Shown here: positions 24,355 to 32,323 of the stretch, one piece after another
Layout of the letters: every line of letters starts with the position of its first letter
How positions within the stretch are numbered: the stretch's first letter is position 1
NCBI GenBank assembly: GCA_965198895.1
Contig: OZ240676.1
Location: 496,001 to 560,000, forward strand
Direction of reading: 5' to 3'
Origin: LMUY01 sp965198895
Lineage (GTDB): Bacteria; Pseudomonadota; Alphaproteobacteria; Acetobacterales; Acetobacteraceae
DNA: 64,000 nucleotides
The notes under the pieces: generated by a model
What the model was told of the DNA's origin: nothing
What the model saw: only the letters and a program-made list of their open reading frames with translations
The model's database searches: none
Translations under genes and position numbers: made by a program

Positions 24355-25292
24355 CGGCCCGCCTCTCGTTTGCTACAGCCTCCCAGAACGGGGGGCTCGC
24401 ATTGTTGGGACGGACGCAGCAGATCGCGAGCTTCAGCATCGTGCTGGGGGTGGGCGTGCTGGCCCTGAAGACGGGGGCTTGGTGGCTGACCAACAGCGCA
24501 GCCCTGTTCTCCGACGCGCTGGAGAGCACGGTCAACGTCGCGGCCTCGATCATCGCCCTCGTCGCCCTGCGCTTCGCCGAGCGTCCGGCGGACGCCAACC
24601 ACACCTACGGCCACCAGAAGGCCGAGTTCTTCGCCGCCGTGATCGAGGGCGCGCTGATCATCGTCGCCAGCGTGGCCATCCTGCAGCACGCCTGGCAAAG
24701 CTGGCGTTACCCGGTGCCGTTTGCCCTGCCCTGGCAGGGATTGGCTCTCAACGGCCTGGCAACCGTGCTCAACGGCGTCTGGGGCATGATCCTGCTCCGC
24801 GCCGGACGGCAGAACCGGTCCATGACCCTGACCGCGGATGGCCGGCATCTATGGGCCGACGTGGTGACGTCGGTGGCCATTCTCGCCGGGTTGGGTCTCG
24901 CGGCCTGGACCGGGCTGCCGGTGCTGGACCCGCTGATCGCGGCGATGATCGCAGTATATGTCCTGTGGTCCGGCACCAGCCTGATCACCGAATCCGTCAG
25001 CGGCCTGATGGATGCAGCCCCCCCGCCCGATGTGGTCGAGCGCATCCGCAACCTGGTCGGGGAGCATGCCGAAGGGGCGCTGGAGGTCCATGATCTGCGC
25101 ACCCGGCATGCTGGACGGCTGACCTACCTGGAATTCCACTTGGTCGTGCCAGGTGACATGCGGGTTTCCGAGGCGCATGCCATATGCGATCGGATCGAGG
25201 CGGCGCTGAAGGCGGAGATGCAACAATTGACAATCACAATCCACGTCGAACCCGAGGGCAAGGCGAAGCATCACGGGGTTATCGTGCTATGA
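24351..25292 (+). CDS. Cation diffusion facilitator family transporter
   Basis: A 313-residue inner-membrane antiporter with six predicted membrane segments between about 25 and 215. The second segment has NSAALFSDALESTVNV with the first metal Asp, the loop HTYGHQKAEFFAAVIEG follows, and the fifth segment has HLWADVVTSVAIL with the partner His/Asp. The C-terminal cytoplasmic domain (about 225-313) has VHDLRTRHAGRLTYLEFHL and ends in His-containing VEPEGKAKHH. It exports a divalent metal such as Zn, Co, Fe or Mn in exchange for protons. It starts at GTG overlapping the preceding stop, and its own stop overlaps the adenosyltransferase start. Confidence 0.93.
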   Translation: MTARLSFATASQNGGLALLGRTQQIASFSIVLGVGVLALKTGAWWLTNSAALFSDALESTVNVAASIIALVALRFAERPADANHTYGHQKAEFFAAVIEGALIIVASVAILQHAWQSWRYPVPFALPWQGLALNGLATVLNGVWGMILLRAGRQNRSMTLTADGRHLWADVVTSVAILAGLGLAAWTGLPVLDPLIAAMIAVYVLWSGTSLITESVSGLMDAAPPPDVVERIRNLVGEHAEGALEVHDLRTRHAGRLTYLEFHLVVPGDMRVSEAHAICDRIEAALKAEMQQLTITIHVEPEGKAKHHGVIVL

Positions 25293-25846
25293 CGATCCGG
25301 ATCGACCGCGTCGTCACCCGGGGCGGCGATGGGGGGCAGACCTCCCTGGGCGACGGCACCCGCGTGCCGAAGGATGCCTTACGGGTGGAGGCCTACGGCA
25401 CGGTGGACGAGGCGAATGCCACGATAGGGCTGCTTCGCCAGCACACCTCCGGCGAGTCGGATGCCATGCTCGCACGCATACAGAACGACCTGTTCGACGT
25501 TGGCTCGGATTTGTGCGTTCCAGGCGAGGCAGGGGACCGCCTGCGCCTGACCGACGCCCCTTCCAGCCGGCTGGAAGCCGAGATCGCCACCATGAACGCC
25601 AGCCTGCCCCCGCTGGACAGCTTCGTGCTGCCGGGGGGCTCGGCGGCTGCCGCGCACGCCCATCTGGCCCGCACGGTCGTGCGCCGTGCCGAGCGCCTGG
25701 TGGTGTCGCTGGCGCGGGAAGATGCGGTGAACCCGGCGGTCATCCGCTTCCTCAACCGGCTGTCCGACCACCTGTTCATACTCGGCCGCGTGCTGAACGA
25801 GAACGGTGCCGCCGACGTCAAATGGGTCCCCGGCGCGAACCGGTAG
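25289..25846 (+). CDS. Cob(I)alamin adenosyltransferase, PduO type
   Basis: A 185-residue protein, normal for PduO-type enzymes. TRGGDGGQTSLGDGTRVPKDALRVEAYGTVDEANA forms the ATP-binding start. RAERLVVSLA and FLNRLSDHLFILGRVLN form the conserved end. It transfers the 5'-deoxyadenosyl group of ATP to cob(I)alamin to make coenzyme B12. Its ATG overlaps the CDF transporter's stop (ATGA). Coupling of a metal exporter to a cobalamin enzyme is noted as a possible cobalt link, though no riboswitch was seen upstream. Confidence 0.93.
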   Translation: MTIRIDRVVTRGGDGGQTSLGDGTRVPKDALRVEAYGTVDEANATIGLLRQHTSGESDAMLARIQNDLFDVGSDLCVPGEAGDRLRLTDAPSSRLEAEIATMNASLPPLDSFVLPGGSAAAAHAHLARTVVRRAERLVVSLAREDAVNPAVIRFLNRLSDHLFILGRVLNENGAADVKWVPGANR

Positions 25847-25855
25847 GCGGCCGGC

Positions 25856-26080
25856 TCAGCTCGATTTGCTGTTCGTGTCGTTCTCGACGGGAGCCTTGAG
25901 CCGGCTCGAGTCGCGAGGGACCGCGCGCCGCTCGGGCATCCAGCCATTCGTTCGCAGCCATTCCACGATGATCTTGCGACCCATCGCGGAAAGTGCGCGC
26001 TCGTCGGCCTTCGAGGCCCGCTCGAGCGCATCGCGTTCGTCAGGTTCCAAACGAATTCCAAGGGCCGCGTCTTTTGCCAT
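25856..26080 (-). CDS. Small ribbon-helix-helix-like protein
   Basis: A 74-residue protein starting MAKDAALGIRLEPDERDALERASKAD. The pattern of a short strand followed by two helices (EPDERDALERASKADERALSAMGRKIIVEWLR) resembles RHH/Arc-type DNA-binding antitoxins. The open frame extends upstream to 26155, but the ATG at 26080, with GGTGGA before it, fits this family best. No toxin gene is adjacent, so a regulator role is a guess. It is convergent with the adenosyltransferase gene. Confidence 0.65.
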   Translation of the reverse strand: MAKDAALGIRLEPDERDALERASKADERALSAMGRKIIVEWLRTNGWMPERRAVPRDSSRLKAPVENDTNSKSS

Positions 26081-26151
26081 GAATCCACCGTAAAGAAGAC
26101 CGCCTTCCAACGCAAAAGCATCGCGCGGCTTTATATGCAGAGAAGCTTGGT

Positions 26152-27735
26152 TCAAGCCCGCCGCACACCCCAGAACACCGGTAACCCCCGTAACGTTCCC
26201 GTTAACGAGCGCTGTTGGACGGTGGATTGGAAATATTGTCCCAGCGGGAGGAACGGCACATCCTGGAAAGCCTGCATCTGCAAGGCACGACCGGCTGTCT
26301 TTTGTGCGGTTTCATCTGGCGCCGCGAACCATTGGTCACGCAGTGCCTCCAATTTCGGGGCATCGGGCCAGCCGAACCAGCTATCGGCGCCATTGCCGCG
26401 CATCCCCTGCGACGTCGCCGGGCTGGCCATGTCGATCCCGGTAAACGTGGAGAAGAACACGCTCCAGCCCCCCTTGTCCGGCGCTGCCTTGCTGGCCCGG
26501 CGCTGGATGATGGTGCCCCAATCGGTGGTCTGCTGGTCGACGTTCATGCCGGCCTTTCGCAGCATGTCCGCCCCGACATTGCCGAGCGCCGCCAGGGTCG
26601 GGAAGTCCGATGCGACCATCACCACCACCGGCTCGCCCTTGTAGCCCGCAGCGGCGAGGTCGTCCTTCACCCGGTCCAGGTCCCGCGGGCCGGTCAGCGC
26701 CGCCATGCCGGCGTCGCTCGCCAACGGCGTGCCCGGCGGGAAATAGCCGAGATCGGTGCGATAGGCCGCGGTATCGTCGCCGGCGACCGCCTGCATGTAG
26801 TCCGACTGGTTCACCGCGCCCAGCAACGCACGGCGGATCGCGGGGTTATCGAACGGCGGGTGCAGCGTGTTCATGCGCAGGAAGCCGCAGTTACCCGTGG
26901 TTTCGATTACGAAGATCTGCAGCTTCGGGTCCTTCGCCAGCAGTGGCTTTTGGTCGAAGTCGAGCTTCTCCCACCAATCCATCTCACCGCTCTGCATTGC
27001 GGCGGTTGCCGTGCCCACGTCCGGGATCACGGTCCACTCGACGCGGTCGAAATGCACCTGCTTCGGCCCGGCGGTCCACTCGGGCGTGCCACTCCCCCGC
27101 GGCACGTAGCCATCGAATCGGGCGTAAGCCACGCGGGAGCCGGATACCCGCTCGTCCGCAAGGAAGCGGAACGGGCCGCTGCCGACCATCTCCGTCACCT
27201 GCTTGAACGGGTCGGTGAGCGCCAGCCGCTCCGGCATGATCGGGCACATATTCGGCCCAGCCTTGCCCAGGGCGTCCGGCAGCAGGGGAAACGGCGTGCG
27301 CAGGCGGAACTGGATCGTGGTGTCGGTGGGAGCGGACAATTCGTCGGTGACGGCGAGCAGGGATTGGCCGAACGAATCGCGCTTGCCCCAGCGATTGATG
27401 CTCGCAACGCAGTCGCGCGCCAGCACGGGCGTGCCGTCGTGGAAGCGCAGCCCCGGGCGCAGGCCCAGCTTCCATGTCCGGTGATCGTCCTCCACCACGG
27501 CGCCCGCGACCATCTGTGGCTGGGCCTTGAACGCGCTGTCCTGCCCATACAGCGTGTCGAACACCATGAAGGCGTGATTGCGGGTCACGTAGGCGGACGT
27601 CCAGATTGGGTCGAGTACCGCCAGGTCCGCCTGCGGGATCAACTTCAGCGTGGTCTGCCCGGCGGCGCGTACGATGGCAGGGCGCGCAAGCATGGTAGCG
27701 GCGGTTGCGGTCAGGAAGCTGCGGCGGCTTTGCAA
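26152..27735 (-). CDS. ABC transporter dipeptide-type substrate-binding protein (SBP family 5)
   Basis: A 527-residue periplasmic protein. The N-terminus SRRSFLTATAATML is a twin-arginine signal. The mature part has LIPQADLAVLDPIWTSAYVTRNHAFMVFDTLYG, FHDGTPVLARDCVASINRW, VGSGPFRFL and FDNPAIRRALLGAVNQ, the family blocks of DppA/OppA-type binding proteins. A start was needed: the only codon with a proper ribosome site is TTG at 27735, eight bases after GAGGAG. The ATG that lies between them is out of frame. No permease or ATPase genes are adjacent, so it is an orphan binding protein. Confidence 0.92.
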   Translation of the reverse strand: MQSRRSFLTATAATMLARPAIVRAAGQTTLKLIPQADLAVLDPIWTSAYVTRNHAFMVFDTLYGQDSAFKAQPQMVAGAVVEDDHRTWKLGLRPGLRFHDGTPVLARDCVASINRWGKRDSFGQSLLAVTDELSAPTDTTIQFRLRTPFPLLPDALGKAGPNMCPIMPERLALTDPFKQVTEMVGSGPFRFLADERVSGSRVAYARFDGYVPRGSGTPEWTAGPKQVHFDRVEWTVIPDVGTATAAMQSGEMDWWEKLDFDQKPLLAKDPKLQIFVIETTGNCGFLRMNTLHPPFDNPAIRRALLGAVNQSDYMQAVAGDDTAAYRTDLGYFPPGTPLASDAGMAALTGPRDLDRVKDDLAAAGYKGEPVVVMVASDFPTLAALGNVGADMLRKAGMNVDQQTTDWGTIIQRRASKAAPDKGGWSVFFSTFTGIDMASPATSQGMRGNGADSWFGWPDAPKLEALRDQWFAAPDETAQKTAGRALQMQAFQDVPFLPLGQYFQSTVQQRSLTGTLRGLPVFWGVRRA

Positions 27736-27770
27736 CAGTTCATCTCCTCAGATGATCGGAGCCTATTACA

Positions 27771-27825
27771 GTAGGGTGGGCTTTGGCCCACCAGCCGCTG
27801 CAGGGTGGGCCGAAGCTCACCCTAC
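27771..27825. repeat. GTAGGGTG...CACCCTAC inverted repeat
   Basis: An outer exact pair GTAGGGTG (27771-27778) and CACCCTAC (27818-27825) encloses an inner hairpin GGTGGGC/GCCCACC (27775-27792). It fills the short gap between gatB and the binding-protein gene and probably terminates gatB transcription. A related palindrome is at 59848-59881. Confidence 0.6.
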
Positions 27826-27834
27826 ATCATGCCG

Positions 27835-29271
27835 TTAGCTCAGCCGCTGCTTCAGCGCGTCGTTAATCAGCGCCGGATTACCCTTGCCCGCCATGGCCTT
27901 CATCACTTGGCCGACGAAGAAGCCGAACAGCTTGTCCTTGCCGGCGCGGTATTGCTCGACCTTGTCGCCATTCGCCGCGATCACCGCCTCGATGGCGGTA
28001 TCGATCGCACCGGTGTCGGTCACCTGGCGCAGGCCACGCGCCTCCACGATGGCGCCGGGGGCCTCGCCGGTTTCCACCATCACCTCGAACACATCCTTGG
28101 CAATGCGGCCGTTGATGGTGCCGTCGGCCATCAGGTCCAGCATCTCGCCCAACGCCTGCGCGCTCACCGGCGAGTCCTCGATGGTTCGGCCCGTGCGGTT
28201 CAGTGCGGCGAACAGATCGCCCATGACGTAGTTCGCCGCGGCCTTGGCGTCGCGCCCCTTGGCCACCGTCTCGAAGAATGCGGCCGTGGATTGTTCCGCG
28301 ACCAGCACGCCCGCGTCATACGGCGACAGGCCGTATTCCGCAACGAAGCGCGCCCGCTTGGCATCCGGCAGTTCCGGCAATTGGCTGCGCAAATCCTCGA
28401 CCCACGCCTCATCCAGCACCAGCGGCAGCAGGTCGGGGTCGGGGAAATAGCGGTAGTCGTGCGCATCCTCCTTGGACCGCATCGAGCGCGTCTCACCGCG
28501 GACGTGGTCGTACAGCCGCGTTTCCTGCTCGACTTCGCCGCCCGATTCCCAAATCTCGATCTGCCGGTGCGCCTCCGCCTCCACCGCCTGCATCACGAAG
28601 CGGATGGAGTTCACGTTCTTCACCTCGCAGCGCGTGCGGAACGGCTCGCCGTGCTTGCGGACGGACACGTTCACGTCGGCGCGCATCGAGCCTTCGTCCA
28701 TGTTGCCGTCGCAGGTGCCGAGATAGCGTAGGATGGACCTAAGCTTGCGCAGATACGCGCCGGCCTCCTCCGGGGAGCGGATGTCGGGCTCGGACACGAT
28801 CTCCATCAGCGCCACCCCCGAGCGGTTGAGGTCGATGAACGAGCGCGACGGATCCTGGTCGTGCAGCGACTTGCCGGCGTCCTGCTCCAGATGCAGACGG
28901 GTGACGCCGATGCGGCGGGTGGTGCCATCGACCTCCACGTCCACGTGTCCAGCGCCGACGATCGGGTGATACAGCTGGCTGATCTGGTAGCCCTGCGGCA
29001 GGTCGGCATAGAAGTAGTTCTTGCGGTCGAACCGGCTCACCAGGTTGATCTGCGCGTCCAGCCCGAGCCCGGTGCGCACCGCCTGCGCCACGCACTCGCC
29101 GTTGATCACCGGCAGCATGCCCGGGAACCCGGCATCGACGAAGCTCACCTGGCTATTGGGCTCGGCGCCGAACTCGGTGGACGCGCCGGAGAACAACTTG
29201 GCGTTGCTGGTGACTTGCGCGTGGACTTCCAGCCCGCAGACGATCTCGTACTCGCCGATCGTGTAGCTCAT
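27835..29271 (-). CDS. gatB: Aspartyl/glutamyl-tRNA amidotransferase subunit B
   Basis: A 478-residue protein. It starts SYTIGEYEIVCGLEVHAQV; the GLE(V/I)H.QL motif and ANSQVSFVDAGFPG-like region identify GatB, and DLNRSGVALMEIVSEPDI is the signature block. The C-terminal YqeY-like tail domain (about 330-478) ends FFVGQVMKAMAGKGNP. It activates mischarged Glu-tRNAGln or Asp-tRNAAsn using ATP and receives ammonia from GatA. The ATG at 29271 overlaps the stop of the upstream 162-residue gene (ATGA). Confidence 0.97.
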   Translation of the reverse strand: MSYTIGEYEIVCGLEVHAQVTSNAKLFSGASTEFGAEPNSQVSFVDAGFPGMLPVINGECVAQAVRTGLGLDAQINLVSRFDRKNYFYADLPQGYQISQLYHPIVGAGHVDVEVDGTTRRIGVTRLHLEQDAGKSLHDQDPSRSFIDLNRSGVALMEIVSEPDIRSPEEAGAYLRKLRSILRYLGTCDGNMDEGSMRADVNVSVRKHGEPFRTRCEVKNVNSIRFVMQAVEAEAHRQIEIWESGGEVEQETRLYDHVRGETRSMRSKEDAHDYRYFPDPDLLPLVLDEAWVEDLRSQLPELPDAKRARFVAEYGLSPYDAGVLVAEQSTAAFFETVAKGRDAKAAANYVMGDLFAALNRTGRTIEDSPVSAQALGEMLDLMADGTINGRIAKDVFEVMVETGEAPGAIVEARGLRQVTDTGAIDTAIEAVIAANGDKVEQYRAGKDKLFGFFVGQVMKAMAGKGNPALINDALKQRLS

Positions 29272-29756
29272 GGCATCCGGCCGTCCTGTGCCGCCTTGAA
29301 CACCGCCGCCTGCTGTTCCTTCAGGAACGCCGCCGGGTCCTCCACCACGTAGTTCAGCGTGGCGGCGCATTTGCAGAAACCCTCGAGCGTTGCCGGGTCC
29401 ATGCCGCCATCGGCGACGTGGCTCTGGCTGACCACGATGGAGGAGATCATCGGCAGGCCCTTGCGATGGCCGTATTCGCACACGGCCAGCAGGTGCTTCG
29501 GCATGCTGACGTTCAGGTTGCTCGGCTTCACACCGCTTTGCACCGCGATCGTCTTGTAGCTGATGAACACGCCCTCCCGCGCCGCGGCCACGATCATCGC
29601 GAGCGTCCCGTCCAGCGTCAGCCCGGCGGTCGTGCGCTTGCCAAGTTCCGCCAGCGCCGCCTTGAACGATGGCGCGCCCGTCTTGCCCGCGACCTCGTGG
29701 TTGCGCAGGATCGTCTTGAGTGCGTCGGTCGACTTGCCGGCCAGATCAACAGCCAT
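29268..29756 (-). CDS. Unknown 162-residue protein inserted between gatA and gatB
   Basis: I do not recognise a family. The protein is soluble, with a Lys-rich helical start (LAGKSTDALKTILRNHEVAG) and a central part, EGVFISYKTIAVQSGVKPSNLNVSMPKHLLAVCEYGHRKGLPMISSIVV. The pattern aligns loosely with winged-helix-like domains ending in GLP.L..LVV that are found beside nuclease or regulatory domains. It ends in a Gln/Ala-rich helix. It is tightly placed: 4 bases after gatA and overlapping gatB by 4 (ATGA), so it must be co-translated with the amidotransferase. Confidence 0.7.
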   Translation of the reverse strand: MAVDLAGKSTDALKTILRNHEVAGKTGAPSFKAALAELGKRTTAGLTLDGTLAMIVAAAREGVFISYKTIAVQSGVKPSNLNVSMPKHLLAVCEYGHRKGLPMISSIVVSQSHVADGGMDPATLEGFCKCAATLNYVVEDPAAFLKEQQAAVFKAAQDGRMP

Positions 29757-29760
29757 GTTC

Positions 29761-31230
29761 TTAATTCCCTACTCTCAGCCGCGGACGGGCTTTGAACCCG
29801 GCGGCATGTTCAATCACGGCACCGACCGCGAAGACAGTTTCCTCATCGAACGGGCGGCCCATCACCTGCAGGCCGAGCGGTAGCCCGGCGCTGTCCAGCC
29901 CGGCGGGCACCGACATGGCCGGAATGCCCGCCAGGTCGCCGGGCACGGTGAAGACGTCGTTCAGATACATCGTCACCGGGTCGGCCGTCTTGTCGCCCTG
30001 CGGAAAGGCGGCGTTGGGCGTCGTCGGTGTCAGCAGCGCATCCACGTGCCGGTAGGCCTCGTGGAAGTCCCGCAGGATCAAGGCGCGAATCTTCTGCGCC
30101 CGTGTGTAATACGCGTCGTAATACCCGGCGGACAGCACATAGGTGCCAATGAGGATGCGCCTACGCACTTCCTCGCCGAACCCTTCGGCACGGGTCCGCT
30201 CGTAAAGGTCGGCCAGGTCCTCCCCGTCGACGCGATGCCCGAACCGCACGCCATCGTAGCGCGCCAGGTTGGACGAGGCTTCGGCCGGCGCGATTATGTA
30301 GTAGGCGGCCAGGCCATATTTCGTGTGCGGCAACGACACATCGACGGTCTGCGCCCCCGCCTCGCGCAGCCACGCCAGGCCCTGGTCCCACAACGCCGCG
30401 ATCTCGGGCGACATGCCGTCCTGCCGGTATTCGCGCGGCACGCCGATGCGCAGCCCCTTCAAGCCCCGCGCACAGGCGGCGGCGAAATCGGGCACCGGGC
30501 GGTCGGCGGAGGTGCTGTCCTTCGGGTCGAACCCGGCCATCGAGGCCAGCAGGGTCGCTGCATCGCTCACCGACCGCGCGAACGGGCCCGGATGGTCGAG
30601 CGAGGAGGCGAACGCCACGACTCCCCACCGGCTGCAGCGCCCGTAGGTCGGCTTCATGCCCACAATTCCGCACAGCGACGCCGGCTGGCGGATCGAGCCG
30701 CCGGTATCGGTGCCGGTCGCCCCCATCGCCAGGCCAGCCGCAACCGCCGCGGCCGACCCGCCGGAGGAGCCGCCGGGCACGAGCACGGTGCCCTCCGGCG
30801 ACCAGGGGTTGGTCACCGGGCCGAACGCGCTGGTCTCGTTGGAGGAGCCCATGGCGAACTCGTCCAGGTTGGTCTTGCCCAGGAACACCGCGCCGTCGCG
30901 GAGCAGGTTGGCGGTGACGGTGCTCTCGTATGGCGGCACGAACGGCTCGAGGATGCGGCTGCCGGCCGTGGTGCGCACGCCAGCGGTGCAGAACAGGTCC
31001 TTGATGCCGAGCGGAATGCCGGTCAGCGGGCCAGTTTCCCCGCGGGCCAAGGCCGCGTCGGCGGCGTCCGCTTGGGTCAGCGCCGCTTCGGGCGTGGGCG
31101 TGATGAAGGCGTTGAGGGCGGCGAGTTGCTCCATGCCCTGTATGTGGGCCTGGGTCAGTTCACGGGCGGTGAATTGTTTCGCCCTCAGGCCCTCGGTGGC
31201 GGCGGTGATGCCGAGTTCGGTCAGACTCAT
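29761..31230 (-). CDS. gatA: Aspartyl/glutamyl-tRNA amidotransferase subunit A
   Basis: A 489-residue amidase-signature enzyme. Lys77 (GIPLGIKDLF), cis-Ser155 (GGSSGGSA) and nucleophile Ser179 (DTGGSIRQP) form the Ser-cisSer-Lys triad. It hydrolyses glutamine and channels ammonia to GatB. It begins MSLTELGITAATEGLRAKQFTARE, as expected. It lies after gatC on the same strand, separated by 178 bases of inverted repeats, and is followed 4 bases later by an unknown gene. Confidence 0.97.
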   Translation of the reverse strand: MSLTELGITAATEGLRAKQFTARELTQAHIQGMEQLAALNAFITPTPEAALTQADAADAALARGETGPLTGIPLGIKDLFCTAGVRTTAGSRILEPFVPPYESTVTANLLRDGAVFLGKTNLDEFAMGSSNETSAFGPVTNPWSPEGTVLVPGGSSGGSAAAVAAGLAMGATGTDTGGSIRQPASLCGIVGMKPTYGRCSRWGVVAFASSLDHPGPFARSVSDAATLLASMAGFDPKDSTSADRPVPDFAAACARGLKGLRIGVPREYRQDGMSPEIAALWDQGLAWLREAGAQTVDVSLPHTKYGLAAYYIIAPAEASSNLARYDGVRFGHRVDGEDLADLYERTRAEGFGEEVRRRILIGTYVLSAGYYDAYYTRAQKIRALILRDFHEAYRHVDALLTPTTPNAAFPQGDKTADPVTMYLNDVFTVPGDLAGIPAMSVPAGLDSAGLPLGLQVMGRPFDEETVFAVGAVIEHAAGFKARPRLRVGN

Positions 31231-31279
31231 GGCAAAAAGCCCTCTCCCCTCGAGGGCAAAGCAATCGCACTTGCCTTCT

Positions 31280-31395
31280 CCCTCTCCCGTCCTTCACGGG
31301 AGAGGGTCGGGGTGAGGCCCACTTCGATACCAAAAAGCGAGGGTGAGGCGGCCGGCGCAGCCTCACCCCGGCCCTCTCCCGCCCGCGGGAGAGGG
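31280..31395. repeat. Paired inverted copies of a CTCTCCCG/GGGGTGAGG repeat
   Basis: The gap between gatC and gatA holds a hairpin CCCTCTCCCGT/ACGGGAGAGGG (31280-31306) followed by CGGGGTGAGG. The same element lies inverted at about 31362-31395 (CCTCACCCCG then CCCTCTCCC and GGGAGAGGG), with one mismatch across 20 bases. A third copy is near 62646-62684. It has the form of a dispersed intergenic palindrome. Inside an essential operon it could cause partial termination or stabilise mRNA. Confidence 0.75.
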
Positions 31396-31408
31396 GGAAC
31401 GAAGCGGC

Positions 31409-31696
31409 TCATTCGACCACCTTCGGGACGGTGAAGAACGCGCCGACGCGGTCCGGGGCGTTGGCCAGCACCTGTTCGGCGATCCCGCCGTCGGTCACGC
31501 GGTCCTCGCGCAGGCGCAGCGCCATGTCGGCGGCGCCGGTCAGGGGAGCCACGCCCTCCACATCCACCTCGTTCAGCTGCTCGATCCAGCCCAGGATGCC
31601 GTTCAACTGCGCCTGTAGCGGGGCAACCTGCTCCTCCGTCACCCGGATACGGGCGAGTTTGGCGATGCGGCGGACGGTCGCGGGATCAAGCGACAT
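31409..31696 (-). CDS. gatC: Aspartyl/glutamyl-tRNA amidotransferase subunit C
   Basis: A 95-residue helical subunit that wraps GatA and GatB. MSLDPATVRRIAKLARIRVTEE and QLNGILGWIEQLNEVDVEGVAPL are diagnostic, and the end DRVGAFFTVPKVVE matches the family's conserved tail. It is first in the gatC-gatA-orf-gatB operon and divergent from ruvX with a 74-base promoter gap. Confidence 0.96.
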   Translation of the reverse strand: MSLDPATVRRIAKLARIRVTEEQVAPLQAQLNGILGWIEQLNEVDVEGVAPLTGAADMALRLREDRVTDGGIAEQVLANAPDRVGAFFTVPKVVE

Positions 31697-31770
31697 TCAT
31701 ACTCCTTCACAGGCAGGACCGAGGGCGATCCGCTTGGCTGGCTGGGGAGTTGCGATCATAACGGCTCCGC

Positions 31771-32244
31771 ATGCCCCTATTCAACCTGACCGATCTCCAC
31801 GCGCGGCTATCCCGCAACCAGCGGCTCCTCGGGCTCGACCCCGGCACGCGCACGATCGGCCTCGCCCTGAGCGACGTGCGCCGCGTTTTGGCCAGCCCGT
31901 TCGGCTCCATCCGCCGCGGCAAGCTGGCCGAAGCCGTGGACGCGATCCACGCCATCGCCAAACGCGAGGACGTGGGCGGGCTGGTCGTCGGCCTGCCGCT
32001 GCAGATGGATGGGACGCTCGGCCCGGCCGCCCAGGCTGCGCGGGACTGGACCTTCGCCCTGACCGACGCCACGGGGCTGCCGGCCGCCATGTGGGATGAG
32101 CGGCTGAGCTCGGCGGAGGCCAACCGCGCGCTGACCGCCCAAGGCGCCAACAATGCCCGCCGGGCCGCGACCGTGGACCGGATGGCGGCGGCGGTAATCC
32201 TGCAGGCGGCGTTGGATTCGCTGCGGACCATGCCGGAGGATTGA
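31771..32244 (+). CDS. ruvX: YqgF/RuvX putative Holliday junction resolvase / pre-16S rRNA nuclease
   Basis: A 157-residue RNase H-fold protein. LLGLDPGTRTIGLALSD (Asp23), GLVVGLPLQMDGTLG and MWDERLSSAEANR are the conserved blocks holding the acidic active-site residues. It may mature the 5' end of 16S rRNA, the role established for the family, or resolve junctions. It is divergent from gatC. Confidence 0.94.
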   Translation: MPLFNLTDLHARLSRNQRLLGLDPGTRTIGLALSDVRRVLASPFGSIRRGKLAEAVDAIHAIAKREDVGGLVVGLPLQMDGTLGPAAQAARDWTFALTDATGLPAAMWDERLSSAEANRALTAQGANNARRAATVDRMAAAVILQAALDSLRTMPED

Positions 32245-32270
32245 CCCGGCGCGTCCGGACCTCTACATCG

Positions 32271-32282
32271 TAACAATTGTTA
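32271..32282. promoter_or_regulatory. Perfect 12-base palindrome upstream of the methyltransferase
   Basis: TAACAATTGTTA is fully self-complementary and lies 42 bases before the GTG start at 32324 in an AT-rich patch that contrasts with the GC-rich surroundings. It could be an operator for an unknown regulator. Confidence 0.4.
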
Positions 32283-32323
32283 AAATCAGTCGCATCCGGC
32301 GCGTGTTTTGAAAAGGCTGGCCC

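Noticed and set aside
25289..25846. Search for a cobalamin riboswitch near the adenosyltransferase
   Set aside because: The gene overlaps the upstream gene and no B12-box-like sequence was seen before the operon.
25856..26080. Toxin-antitoxin pair around the RHH-like gene
   Set aside because: Neither neighbour resembles a toxin; flanking genes are an adenosyltransferase and a binding protein.
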